Part shown: one piece after another, positions 34,759-46,382 of the stretch
Position numbering within the stretch: position 1 is the first letter of the stretch
How the letters are laid out: each line of letters starts with the position of its first letter
Origin: Trichuris trichiura
Taxonomy: Eukaryota; Nematoda; Enoplea; Trichinellida; Trichuridae
Assembly (NCBI GenBank): GCA_037903355.1
Contig: JBAJFE010000011.1
Location: 1,807,001 to 1,871,000 of the forward strand
DNA length: 64,000 nt
Direction of reading: 5' to 3'
Notes under the pieces: model-generated
Databases searched by the model: none
What the model was told of the DNA's origin: nothing
Seen by the model: the letters and a program-made list of their open reading frames with translations, nothing else
Made by a program: the position numbers and the translations under genes

Positions 34759-34865
34759 TGTAGTTCTTCTTGTAGGTTCTGACTTTCGGCTGAAACTGGA
34801 TGCCCTACCAACGTATGGATGGGCGGTTATTAGTTCAAAACGGGACAAAACTTTGCCAAGACATC
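34759..34865. mobile_element. Partial copy of the long-inverted-repeat element family
   Basis: Reads CCCTACCAACGTATGGATGG then GCGGTTATTA, matching the inner part of the terminal repeats at 39600-41390 (CTCTACCAACGGATGGATGA). Only one arm is recognisable. It overlaps the 3' end of the possible exon at 34835-35006. Confidence 0.5.
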
Positions 34866-35006
34866 GAGAACAATGCACACTGCTTTGGGTCAGTTTTACT
34901 TTGGCATTTCACCCGAAGGACCTCCCAAAAATTCTTTATTTCATTATCCAATTCAGCATGCAAAACATAGAATGCAATAGTATCACGGTGAAATACACTA
35001 CAACAA
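34835..35006 (-). CDS. Possible exon, unknown protein
   Basis: After an ACATTGCAG acceptor at 35008-35007 the minus strand is open for 57 codons: CCSVFHRDTIAFYVLHAELD, then NEIKNFWEVLRVKCQSK, ending SFVPF and TGA. The sequence is protein-like, and the N-EIKNFWEV part recalls a 'L-...FWEVE' segment seen in some BEL/Pao retrotransposon polyproteins, but that is too short to name it. Its 3' end runs into a fragment of the inverted-repeat element, so the stop may be element-derived. Confidence 0.2.
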
Positions 35007-36454
35007 CTGCAATGTTGTTTTCGCCTAAAAATAATTCATCATCTATCCGTGCAACAAAAGCTATTTTTTTGTAACAATTTAAAAGACAGCTTACCGCAGA
35101 CTATGCCTTTATCACACACAATATATGTGACCAGTAGAAATGCCAAACTTGTCTCAGCTAACGATCGGTCTTTTTCAAATGGTACTTACCAAATCATCGT
35201 CAACTGATTCATTTCTTTGTGTCCATTGTGGTGAATTCTAACACCTTGAATTCATGCCAGATTTTATCAGCTTTTTACTCATCGCTTCCTTTGCCATCAC
35301 CAATTTCCGTTCGCTTACTCTAAAACGTCAGTTTGTCAACTTTTATTCACCATGACAGAACTAATTAACTTATATACTTACCAATGTAGAAGGACTATGA
35401 CAATCATGATTATACCAATGATATACCATTCTCCATATGATATTATTAGTCACAGTTTCAAGACGACCTAACATTATGCAAATCAGCAGCAGCTACTAAC
35501 GGCCGTTATCTGACCTCTGATGTAACAAAGATAAGGCAAAACGCTTACTTTAGCCCGGTCAATGTACGATTTGACCTGATTTTCCTGTTTACATTCCATC
35601 CGAGTAGCTTCTTCGATGCAAACTAACAGACCTCTTTGGCTCTATTACTTTTCCTTTCTGTTTGAACAGCGAATTTGACCTGTTTTCATTGTTTACAAAT
35701 GTTCAGTTCAGTTCCCTCCGGCAACATTATCTGAAAGTTTACTTTTAGTTTACTCAAAACGAAAAGCTTTTTCTTTCTTACCTCTTTTAGAGCTTCATTT
35801 TTCCATTTGCATTTGTTTCCAATCCTGAAATACACTTACTACACAATATGAACGTTTCTTACCAAATCCATTTAGGAGGAAGCAATTTCTTTTTAACATG
35901 TTGTGACCATTCTTTCGTTTCATAATGCTAAACTGAAACAATAACGTTTCAAATTTATCGTTCATACCTATTCGTTTCTTTTTGACTTCTTTTCGCTATC
36001 CATTTAGTTATTCTGGCGTATGCGAGAGCAACAAACACTTCACCTGCAAATGAAATTTTTTAAATTCAACTTACCTTGTCTACAACAATTGCTAGACAGG
36101 CCAACGTCTCCAAAATGTCGGTTGCTGTTCACCTGAAAGCGACTATTAAATTTCATTTCCATTACAATCAAACGTAAAGAGCTCAAGGTTTTTCCGGCTG
36201 TAAGTGCATTTTGCCGTCAACCTTTACTCTTTTTCCGGATATGCAACCGGCTGAGAGATCACACCTTTATAGAACAATTCAAATTTTTTATTTGTAACAA
36301 ATTGCACTTTCGAACAAAGGGAAAAGCGAAACTTTTGAGGGAAATCAATTCGGAAGGGAGCAAACGAAAATACGACAACGGTATAATAGTTCGATACGAC
36401 AACACAAGTATTCTCAATCTCAAACCCACTATTATTGTCTCTCCTACCCGACAA
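35007..36454 (-). other. Minus-strand region with several exon-like blocks and very short intron-like gaps
   Basis: Good donor/acceptor pairs recur: 36132-36075 (exon-like), a 31 nt gap, 36043-35968, a 35 nt gap, then a block to about 35865 and a 38 nt gap to about 35826. The first two blocks join in frame as VNSNRHFGDVGLSSNCCRQG and EVFVALAYARITKWIAKRSQ. The next joins through KEWSQHVKKKLLPPKWI to GNKCKWKNEALKE, but in a frame that the preceding block does not supply. Between 35780 and 35190 several more GTAAG donors occur, yet stops interrupt the likely frame (for example KADKIWHEFKVLEFTTMDTKK between two stops, about 35290-35205). Best read as a decayed or very unusually spliced gene; family unknown. 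Confidence 0.3.
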
Positions 36455-36800
36455 ATGGGAAGGTCAGCGGGAGCTCAGAAGGGAAAACTGATGGATACCA
36501 CAAGCTCAAACCTCTCCCGCGCATACTCACTTACTGCCTTACCTATTTTCCCGTCAGGAAGGTGTCACCCTTCATAACCCTACGCTGTCCAGCTCCAGGG
36601 TCATTGTCGCGCACACAGACCGGAACAGGACAGCACTTCCTACCACATCCCACTACTTATTCCCACTACCTTGTTTTCTACATGGGGGGTTCGTCGCCGC
36701 GGTCTTTGCACTCAGTTCAGTGTCCACTGTCCAGCGCCCATTGACTATTGTCCGCTTTCCAGGTCCACTGTTCCTACTTCTCACACTGGGGACGCACGGC
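36455..36800. other. No gene recognised
   Basis: Mixed-composition DNA before the 21 bp minisatellite. Open frames here are short and show no family signal. Confidence 0.4.
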
Positions 36801-36943
36801 AGTCGACATGCGTCAGACGGCACTCGACATGCTGCTCACGACATACTACATGCTACTCACGACACACGACATGCGACTCACGACATACGACATGCGACAG
36901 ACGACACACGACATGCGACAGACGACACACGACATGCGACTGT
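36801..36943. repeat. 21 bp minisatellite, about 7 copies
   Basis: The unit is ACACACGACATGCGACAGACG read as CACGACATGCGACAGACGAC; the first two copies are 20 bp. Because 21 is a multiple of three, all plus frames show a 7-residue repeat (HATDDTR in one frame), which is a by-product of the period and not evidence of a protein. Confidence 0.9.
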
Positions 36944-37047
36944 CACATGTGACATGCGGCACATGTGACAAATGACAAGCGTGACATGTGACATGCAGAT
37001 GATGCAATATTGTCGTTGTTTACTAATCTCAACGGATAGCGCCTCAC

Positions 37048-37092
37048 CCCCGCCACCCCCCTTTTTTTTTTTTGGGGGGGGCGGGGGGGCAG
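37048..37092. repeat. Poly-C/poly-G foldback around a T tract
   Basis: A C-rich run, a run of about 12 T, then a G-rich run with matching interruptions (CCCCCGCCACCCCCC and GGGGGGGGCGGGGGGG) can fold into a G-C hairpin or form a G-quadruplex on one strand and an i-motif on the other. Confidence 0.75.
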
Positions 37093-39580
37093 CTATCCTT
37101 TCCATGCACCTTATTCTCAAGTAGAATGTATCTCACCCGCCCTCCCCTCCGGAAACCAATATCTAAACCCACTATTCCCTATTGGATGTGAACCCCGTAT
37201 GCATGCTGGAACCTATAGTGCCTACCCTCGCCCTGCCTACTGCATACTTACACGTTGATCCCGGACTTTTCCATTTTTCTCTTTCTTTTCTTGCTCCTCT
37301 TGTTGTCCCTGTTCGTTTCTTCTCGTTTCTTTTCCGTCCTCGAATTGTCTTCTTGCATCCGTTGGTATGGATCCTAAACACGGAACCATAAACCTTATGA
37401 AATGTTGGACTGCAACCGCGATAGAAAAGACACGCGCCAGTTGAAAATTTTATTCACGCAATCACACAAAATGTATGCGTAGAAGTGTTATTCACGAAAT
37501 CAACAAATTCTTCTTTTCATTGTTTTTCAGAGCTTTCAGGACTGGCCAGGTCCCGTCGTCAGCAAGTCAGCAGTTGTCCATTCGAGTGCTTTTCCTGAAA
37601 AAGAAATTTTTGTCACAAAAAGTCGATTGGACAAAATGCACTTATCTTTTCAAGAAGAGGGCCAAATTTCTTCAAAGTCGAACTATAAACGCTAAATTAA
37701 TTAATTAATTTCATATGAACAACATGCGACTGCTACGATATTCCCTTCATGCTGTAACATGCATACATGCAGCAGTGACGCGACAATGTCGAACGACGTC
37801 CACTTTGTCTCTTTTTAAATTGTTCCACACAACCATTTGGCAATTCTAAAAACCTAAAAATGCAATTCTAATCTTGCAAATTTGACTTCCTGCAAAGGGA
37901 TTACCTTATCAGCATTAGTCGCCAACGCCGTCCTTATCTGCATGTCGAAAGACTAAAACGATAAGATTAAATTCTTGAAATTGTACAGTTTCTTTTGCTC
38001 TATTGATCACCTAAAATACCTTGTCGCTTTTCTTTGAATGCGGAATAATTGTCGCACAAAATTCATTGTTGTAAAGGGGACACCATATGCTAATGACAAG
38101 ATGTGCTTGTACATTGTCAACCTGAAAGAGTAAAAAGTTATCATAATAAAACTTTTTATTTTATACTTACAGGAACAGCAATATCTGTTCTTCATTTCGG
38201 CAAACAGATTTTTTATCAGTCCGTTGACGACAGGATGAGACGAGTCCGGAAAGCTCTGAGAAACATTGCAGAAAACTCGCTTTTGTCAAACGAGTTTTTC
38301 CAGTAAATAACACTTCGACGCAAAGACAAAAAATATAGCAAACAAAAAGTGGGGGGTCAAAATATGGAACTGTGTAAAGCACAGCTGCGACTAACGAAAA
38401 AGGAGGGAGAGCGATCACAGTTCAGCCGATGTCGTCGACGAGAAAATCGAAAAATAAGATTAAATTTACCGTGCTCTGCTCACATCGATGCTTATTATGC
38501 AAATTTGACCGTGACCGATAAACCTTTACACTGTTTGCTTTGCAACGAGTGTGAGTGCTCGGCTGATTAAAACGGAACGAATTATTTACACAAACTATTT
38601 ACTTTACTAATACGTCGGATTGGAAGGGCAACTGCGCAAGCCTTGAGGCAAATTTAACTTTGAGTAAACATTGTCATATACAATGAAACTTAATATTTTT
38701 TAAAACTGAATTTGATCCTCTCTTAAACACAAATAAAAGGCGTTATTAATGTGATTGTTTCAACACGTGAGCATAAATGCCAAGAACCGATGAGAAAATG
38801 AAAATGCAAATTGAATGAACTTTTTTTTACCCAACTTCAAAAAGTATGGTAACTGATAGAAAATAATGCGTTCCAACAAAAAAACCGCAAATGACAATAG
38901 CTTTACTTGTGCTTCGAAGGAACCAATAAGAATTCATCATCGATCCTACCAAAACAACAATTTTACCTGAATGTTAAACCGCAAAGAAGCCAAATGAAAT
39001 GAAACGATTTATCAATCAATAACTATCTATATCCCTGCGCTAAACAACCATTTCTTTGCACCCGTAAGCAATAGAAACACGTTAAATAATACTAATGATA
39101 GCACAGTTCTCAATGGCCGTCGTACAGTGATGTATTGGGAAATGTATTAACGCTACGAAGGGACATCTGCTTTCATGGAATTGCAGAACGTTACTTATCC
39201 TTTGCGTATTTTTAATTCTTGAATTCCTAAATCTCCCACTTCCTCATCTTTTCCTAGGCTCACTGAATACACCATGCAGATTAGTAATAACCTTTCGCAT
39301 GCTAATTCATCTCCATTCTTCTTTGACATATGTGCAAACGACTAAAAACTGATCCGAAGCATATTGGCTACTTAAAGCTCCAATAAGTTTTCAGCAAAAT
39401 AAAGGGTAAACTGTCCAAATTAATATTGTCAAAAATAAACAAACGTTTTTTCCATTTGAAAATATATCAGTATATGATGGTTATTGTTCCGTAGTGTTTG
39501 TTCACATTAACACATTCGGTTTTCGTAACACAAGTTGCTTCGTAATGGGATAATGTTTCATGGCTTTTGGGATATCGTTT
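37093..39580. other. AT-rich region with scattered possible exons; nothing firm
   Basis: Weak signals: a plus-strand block at 38175-38306 after a TACTTACAG acceptor, reading TAISVLHFGKQIFYQSVDDR and ending in a stop; a plus-strand 73-codon frame at 38349-38570 with cysteines near its end (LHCLLCNECEC); and, on the opposite strand, GTAAG/TTTCAG pairs at 38167 and 38121 framing an open block (AHLVISIWCPLYNNEF). Conflicting strands and short lengths prevent a call. From 38570 to 39580 nothing was seen. Confidence 0.3.
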
Positions 39581-39950
39581 ACGGCTTTTCCCGTTTATTG
39601 TCCGTGGTAGTATCTGTAATTGAACGAAGCAGCTGCTCTACCAACGGATGGATGAGCAATTATTAGGAAACGATATGTAGAAATAAAGCAGTCAACTTTA
39701 TTCAAGAACTTTCGGAACGCTTTAGTTCCGTAGTCAGAGAGATGGAGGGGAGCTCGTTTTTGGTCCTCGGGAAGAGCTCTTCCCCATCTCACTGACGACG
39801 GAATTAGAGCGTTCCAAAAGCTCTGAAATAAAAAGTTGAGCGTATTGGTCCTGTACGATTTTCCTTAGTAAACGCTCATCCATTCGTTGGTAGAGCAATT
39901 GTTTCATTTAATTACAGATACCACCAAAGACAAAAAAGGGAAAAAGCCGT
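39581..39950. mobile_element. Long-inverted-repeat element E1, about 370 bp
   Basis: Nearly the whole element is an imperfect palindrome. The ends read ACGGCTTTTCCCG and its complement, followed inward by ATCTGTAATT, CTCTACCAACGGATGGATGA and, near the centre, GGAACGCT..AGTTCCG..GAGATGGAG. No coding capacity. It belongs to a foldback/MITE-type family with at least four relatives in this window. Confidence 0.85.
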
Positions 39951-41090
39951 AGAAGCTCTACCAAAAACCACTCATTTTTCTGATTACAAATGCGCAGCAT
40001 GAGTAATAAGAAAGATTAAAAGTTAGAAATTTTTAATTACGAAGTATTAATGTACCTCAGTTTTTCAAAATCAAAACAACGTGTTTCCTTCCATAGAAAG
40101 AACCATGACAAAGCCGTGTTAACATAAACACGGGTGCTTTGTAACGGGCGCCTGTTTCATGTTTGTTAGATCTTCTACTACTTTTCCCGCTTTTGTCTGT
40201 GTTGCTATCTGTAATTAGTCGAAACAATTGCTCTACCAACGAATGGATGAGCGATTATTAGAAAAAATTCAAAGACAATACAGTCAGCTTTTTTATTTAG
40301 AGCTTTCGGAACGCTCTGCTTCTGTTGTCAGTTCCGTCAAAAACTCCTTCATCTCACTGATGACAAAACTAGAGCGTTCTGAAAGGTCTAAATAAAAAAG
40401 CTGACTGTATTGTTTTTGAATTTTTCCCAATAATCACTCATCCATTCGTTGGTAGAGCAATTGTTTATACTAATTACAGATACCTTCACACAGAAAAAAC
40501 ACGGGAAAAGTCGTAGAAAATTGAACAAACAGCCGTGTTAACAATCACAAATCAAATCTATTTATAAAAACGGCGGTAGAAGAAAGAAATTACTAATTAC
40601 TTTCATTTCATTTCCTTTTGCTAAGTGAAGGAATTGCATAGAAAATTTAATGAAGAGCTTATCAAAACTTATACCTGTGATTAGTAATACTTCCGCAAAA
40701 ACTATAAACAAATGTAAAGTTTTCGAACGAAGAATCTTTAATCTATTGCAAATCTGGAAGTTATCATTCAGTTTCCTAAAATGTTTAGAGAAATCATAAC
40801 AAAGCACTTTAATCTTGTAAGCAAATTAATAATAATAAGAAGAACAAAGAGCGCTTGTTAAATGACTGCACATCTCACAAAGCACATCAGTCTTTCAATG
40901 TCTTCACGGTAATCATTCGCTTAATATGGACGATGAAGACAAAACATGATGGATCAATGCATACGACAAACAGCTCTTCTCTCCATCAGTAACGTTTGTA
41001 CTTAATGAGCTGTTCTTAACCCGTCTAATTGAAAACATCGTTGATAATCAGAATTATGGCTTACGAAACTTCCATTAATTCATAAATGTT
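39951..41090. repeat. Local tandem duplication, copy A (interrupted by E2)
   Basis: Matches 41395-42110 in order: the stretch with TTCTGATTACAAATGCGCAG, CCTCAGTTTTTC, ACGGCGGTAGAAG, AAATTACTAATTA and GAAGACAAAACATGATGGAT. Element E2 sits inside this copy only. The repeated unit seems to be one inverted-repeat element plus its downstream flank, about 1.0-1.5 kb. Confidence 0.75.
40175..40517. mobile_element. Long-inverted-repeat element E2, about 340 bp
   Basis: Ends CTACTACTTTTCCCGC and GGGAAAAGTCGTAG. Inner arms carry CTCTACCAACGAATGGATGA on the left and its complement on the right, then AGCTTTCGGAACGCTCT. The paralogous copy B lacks it near 41560. Confidence 0.8.
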
Positions 41091-41394
41091 ATTAAACGAA
41101 ACAACTGCTCTACCAACGGATGGATAAGTAATTATTAGGAAAAACTGTACAGAACCAATCCTCAGAAATGACGTCAGTGAAATGGAGGAGAGCTTTTCCC
41201 GAGGTTCAAAAATGAGCTCTCTTCCATCTCATTGACGACGGAACTAGAGCGTTCCGAACGCTCTCAGATAAAGTTCAGTGCATTGGTGCCGTACAATTTT
41301 TCTTAATAATCGCTCATCCATTCGCCGGTAGAGCAGTCGTTTCGCTAATTCACACAAATACAATCACACAGAGGAAAAACTGAAAAAGCCGTAG
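41091..41394. mobile_element. Long-inverted-repeat element E3, left end truncated
   Basis: Starts within the terminal repeat (AAACGAAACAACTGCTC) and ends AAAAGCCGTAGAAG. The centre has the same TCAGTGAAATGGAGG / CATCTCATTGACGACGGAAC pair. Confidence 0.8.
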
Positions 41395-42110
41395 AAGATC
41401 TATTAAAACCCATTGGGTTTTCTGATTACTAATGCACAGTATCAGTAAAAAGAGAGATTATACGTTAGAAGTTTCTACCTACGAAATAATGCACCTCAGT
41501 TTTTCGAAATGAATAAAAAATTTCATTGTAAGCAAAGAATCACAATAAGGCCCTGTTGACAATGACAAATGGGAACTATTTGCAAACACGGTGGTACCAG
41601 AAAAAAATTACTAATTAGCTACGTTCACTTCTTCTGCTAAGCAAGGGATATGCATAGAACATTTAACGATGAATTTTTTCAAAACTTATACCTATAATTG
41701 GTAATGCTTTTCCAAAAAGTATAAACAAGTGGAGTGTTTTTGAACGAAGAATCGTTAAAATATTGCAAATGTGGAAGTTATCATTTTCTTAAATCGTGTA
41801 GAGAAATTATAACAAACCACTTTAAACTTGTTAACAAATTAATAATAATAACAAAGAGCGTATGCTAGAAAATTCGACATTTCATATAGCACATCACTGT
41901 TTCAATGATATCTTCATGGTAATCATTCGTTTAATAAAGATGAAGAAGCGAAAATATGATGGATAAATGCGTACGACAAACCGCTCTTCTCTTCATCAGT
42001 AACATTTGTACTTAATGAGCTGTTCTTAACTTCCATATTTGAAAATATCGCCCGTAATGAGAAGTATGTATTACGAAACTTCCGATAATTCATTACATAT
42101 TTGGCATATC
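41395..42110. repeat. Local tandem duplication, copy B
   Basis: Follows E3 as copy A follows E1. Shares GCAAATGTGGAAGTTATCAT, ATAATAATAACAAAGAGCG and CTTAATGAGCTGTTCTTAAC with copy A (41780 versus 40746, 41841 versus 40829, 42012 versus 41001). Confidence 0.75.
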
Positions 42111-43880
42111 TTCAATTATACGGACAAGTTACGATAAAAATATCAAGTTCATACAATGAAATACAATCTTTGGATGATTCCAACCTGCCGCTGCAAATGT
42201 ATAAAAAATAAGAAGCCGCTTTCAAGAGTAACTCAAATGCAGCAACTTTAGCTTCACTTTAAACAATCAAAAGTTTTAGCGTAATTATGGCACCTAACTG
42301 AGTAACAGCTTATGGATTTCATCACGTCACGTTGAGATAAACTGGATCATACGCCTGCATTAAGTAGAAAAATGATGTATACTTTTCTGATATTAAAAGT
42401 GTCTTCTTTGACATTAAACGACAGCGTGACGACAATGCAACTATTCTAAGACCGTTCCATTATTACGACTGATTAGTGAGCATACTTTTAAATGATTGCA
42501 ACACGTCTCATTGTGCTACTTTGCTACGTTGTCTAAAAAGATGAGACAGAGACGTTTTTCTTGTTTTGTCAATGCACAATAAGGGACACTTGCATTTCAC
42601 GTAATCAAAACATTTTCTGCTTTTTGCCGAAATGAACTTCAATTTCGTCATTCATAAATTAACTGTGAAAGAACCATTGGCGATTTACAAGTAATTTTAA
42701 AACGTCGCCCTTAAATGCTTCAATAACATCCTTATAATAAACTAAAACAACTTCAGAATAACCGACGCCGACATAAAATGCCTCTTCGTCATATCGTACA
42801 ATTAATCACTTGCCGTAAAGAACAATTCTATAAAAAGTTTTATCTTTACATGTTGCAATAGCGAAGAGAATAAATTATTGTTACGAGTCGAAATTGCGCG
42901 GCCTAGCAAATTATTTATTAATTTGATGGCAATAGAATCTAAATGATCAGAAACGACTGCAAATTTCATTCAGAGTACATTATTTAACAGTGTATATTTA
43001 AAACCCACAAAACTATTCAAAACAAGTACTTTTAAACCCGCTGCGTCCCTCCTTAATCTTTACCGCCATTCTTACTTACATATTTCTGCATTCGTAATGA
43101 AATTGCAAACGTCGTACGAACCGAACACCGGTTAATGCTATTTTGAAAAAATTTACAAAAAGAACAAACAAATTATTTCTCCAACATTTAAATAGGTATC
43201 AATAGAATTGGCGTCCATTTATCTTTTCAATTTCAACAATGATAATTTTTCCTATGAGATTGAAACAAAGTAAAGTGAGCCATTCTTTTATCTGCCAAAT
43301 TTATTGAAATATATGCTGAGCGGATATTGTTTTAAAACTTTCAAGATGCTCTTAAAATAGACGTTAAAGTACTTCAGAGTGAAAAGAGCAATCGATGAAA
43401 AAGGACGGAAAGAAGACAACAGCTGACAATGATGCGCTAACTGGTCAGTACCGATTCAATTACAATTTCCTCTTGTAAAGAAGCGGAAAATCGCTTTACA
43501 GACGATACAGTAAAGAGATCATAAGAATAATCACCAAAATGAACAATCCATTAATGTTTATATGAAAAAAGTATGCAAAATTGATCACTTCAATGCCATT
43601 TTAATAGTCTAAATTGCTTGCTTAAGAAAAATTTAACAGTACATATATACAACGAATACATTATAAATTAAATATAAACTTTTACCTGATGATATTGACA
43701 TGATGAGGAACTTTCTGTTTAAAATATAAACAATAGAACCTTCGGTAATGATGGAACTTATATTGTTTCTTTTACGGTCAACGGATAAATCATACAAATA
43801 TTGTTTTTTTCATTATTTCACAAATGTAACCATGTTTCGCTCATTATGTTTACATAAATTGTAATATAAACACTAGCAAA
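42111..43880. other. AT-rich DNA, no feature recognised
   Basis: No open frame over 60 codons, no repeat and no structured element was seen. Confidence 0.5.
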
Positions 43881-44125
43881 TAGGGTCAGCTAATTTGCAT
43901 TATCTTCTTCATCGCAAACATAACAGCAATAGTACTTAACCAAAGTAAACGAACTATAGCAGAAGGTCAGCTAAACTACTTCTTAAAGTAAAGCAGCTAA
44001 CTGAAGATTCAACGTTAATTTGTGTTTCTAAGCCGCTTATAGCGAAGTTCAAAGGGTCAGACATTAATTTGCATAAGGCCGATTTTTAGGGTATATAATA
44101 CACACAGACTGCTCGGCAGTTTAGT
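43881..44125 (+). promoter_or_regulatory. Candidate RNA polymerase II promoter with duplicated octamer module
   Basis: A module GGGTCAG, 2 to 5 bases, TAATTTGCAT occurs twice (about 43883-43900 and 44054-44074). ATTTGCAT is the octamer bound by POU-domain factors. A TATATAA box lies at 44092-44098, 18 bases after the second octamer, with a possible initiator (CAGTTTAG) about 20 bases further on. A good GTAAGT donor at 44671 could end a first exon beginning here, which would contain the GT microsatellite. No coding sequence follows within reach. Confidence 0.4.
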
Positions 44126-44272
44126 GCGTCTTTGCCCGTCTGTGCTATATGCGTGGTGTGTGTGTTGTAAGCTTTCAGTGTGCACTGATTCGTGTAACAG
44201 TTGCAGGGCACGTGCTGCGCGGTGCGGTGTGTGTTGTGACGCGGCGTGGCGCAGGGTAGGGTGGGGTGCGCG

Positions 44273-44316
<44 letters not shown>

Positions 44317-44327
44317 GTGTGTGTGTG

Positions 44328-44359
<32 letters not shown>

Positions 44360-44464
44360 CGTGTGTGTGTGCGTGTGCGTGTGTGTGTGCGTGTGTGTGT
44401 GCGTGTGTGTGTGCGTGTGTGTGTGCGTGTGCGTGTGTGTGTGTGCGTGTGTGTGCGCGTGCGT
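44273..44464. repeat. GT/AC microsatellite, about 190 bp
   Basis: Alternating GT with regular GC substitutions (GTGTGCGTGTGTGTGC). Strict purine-pyrimidine alternation favours Z-DNA. Open frames in both directions are repeat artefacts. Confidence 0.97.
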
Positions 44465-46119
44465 TCAAGTGAGGGCTGAAAGGGAAGACAAAAGAAATTC
44501 AAAGGGAGAGCAAAACTGGATAACCGGAAGGCAGGGAAAGCTAAGAATGCAACAATTCACAACGGGGAAAGCATACGCCGGTGATTAACGTCTCTGATGA
44601 ATAGCTGAATCCGCCAGTTCTGTAAGATATCAGGGAAAGAGCAAAACGTGGTAATTCGCAAGATTCTCAGGTAAGTGTTCGTGCACTACATGAGTCGGCA
44701 GAAATAAGCTTTTCCTACTTCAACGAAGACTATTTGTCCGTTTCCAGCAGCTAATTTTTCTCTACAGCACCGTTGGTTTTGTTACTGTTTCTCTACCTGG
44801 TGTTTCGTACCTCCAGTCAACCTAACGGCCACCCAAAAGTCACTGGTTTAGTTCAAAATCAAGTCACTTAGGCTCAGCAAATGAAAATTAAACCATTTCA
44901 TCACAATGAAGGTTTACTAACCTGTTACAACAAATCTTATCTTCCTTCTTCCAGAAATCAAAAATCTTTCGTATCAGACATGCATTGAACTGATTTTTTC
45001 ATGATCTGCAAATGGACAAACGAAGCGTAACTATTCAACGTTCTTTATTCACTGAAACAGTACCATAACTTGGCTTTCATACATCTTTACGTTGCCGTAC
45101 GTCGCACGCGTGTGAATCAATTAGAATACTTCTCATGTATGCCATATCAGTAGCCAACTCAATTCAAGCGTCCAGAACAAGAAAAGACTACATGATTAGT
45201 GCTGAATGAGCACAAAAGATTTCTAAGAACACGGGAGCACTTTACATAAGCTTGGCGGAAGACTACACTGATAACGTGCGAGCAGTGTTTTTAAGCAATA
45301 CTATTTCAATAACATATAGATTTCGCAACTGTAATGCAAAAATAATGACATCTTGCTGTAACGTGTTTGATGAAAACCGACAGTGCCGCCTAATAAAGCT
45401 TGTCCGACTTCGGACTTAATCTAGCATAACGCCTGACTCCATTGGTGTTTTTAAATAGAATTAAAACGCGGATAGTTTCTTCCGCCATAAGCATTTGAGA
45501 TGACCGAGGCGCAACTTAAGAAATATGTCTTCTGAGACGTGCAGTCAAGAGAGTCACTTTAGAGCAAAACGGTTAATACCAATCATATGTAACTGAAGAA
45601 ACATTAACCTAGAAAATTATAATGCAGAAATATTGCTAACAAAGAGGCGTTAACAAAACATTATTGCCTTCGGAGACTGAACAGTGCGAATCGCGATTAC
45701 AGTAATCAATCATATCCTGAAAGCCTTGCCAGGTGTACGTTCAATTCTGTTTTTTCCAAATAAATGAATTCTATCCGACTACGCAATACTTCGGAGTCGT
45801 TTTCCTGCTTACAGCTCTCGTAAGAACAGGTATTCATGCTGCTTGTACAAGTGTTTTTCATTACACTGAACTGCACATAGTCAAAATGAAGAATAGCTGA
45901 CCATTCGCTGAAAGCATACGCTATATTCATTTGCTGATTACTACAAAACACTGGGTGGCCAGCTTGATGTTTCACGGCGCCTGAACTGATCTATACTCTG
46001 AAACATTTCTTAGATTTACAATTATGTTACCTTTTGATTGTTTTACTGTTCCCTTTGAACATCCTCACAAATAGCTCGCGAACGCTTTGTTCTTATTGAT
46101 GGAATGAGTTCGGATGGAA
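44465..46119. other. No gene established; one unassigned minus-strand frame
   Basis: A CTCAG-GTAAGT donor lies at 44670/44671. A minus-strand frame of 89 codons (45975-45706) starts with ATG and reads MKHQAGHPVFCSNQQMNIAY, with six cysteines in all. It has no recognisable family and no clear splice context, and may be chance. Confidence 0.3.
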
Positions 46120-46323
46120 TGAGTTGTTCTGAAGTTCCGGAGCATGTAGCTCCACCACCTCACTGACGACGGAACTAGAGCGTTCCGAAAGCTTTGAACA
46201 ATAAAACAGTTGAGTGCGTTGATATCTGTACTTTTCTTAATAACGGCTCATCCATCCGTTGGTAGAGCAGTTGTTTAGTTTAATTACAGATAACAGCACA
46301 ACGAAAAACGGGAAAAGCCGTAG
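46120..46323. mobile_element. Long-inverted-repeat element E4, left arm lost
   Basis: Keeps the right arm: CTCACTGACGACGGAACTAG, AGCGTTCCGAAAGCT, CATCCATCCGTTGGTAGAGC and the end GGGAAAAGCCGTAG. The left side is short and unlike the others, so the element is truncated. It lies just before the right copy of the segmental duplication. Confidence 0.75.
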
Positions 46324-46382
46324 AAGACCTTACAACCATGAAAATTCAACCCGTTACAAAACATCCAGTTTTCAAGGACTTT

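Noticed and set aside
36671..36975. Plus-strand frames with a 7-residue His/Thr/Asp repeat
   Set aside because: A direct result of the 21 bp tandem repeat; open in all three frames.
44086..44588. Long open frames on both strands over the GT repeat
   Set aside because: They encode only alternating Cys-Val or His-Thr and arise from the dinucleotide repeat.
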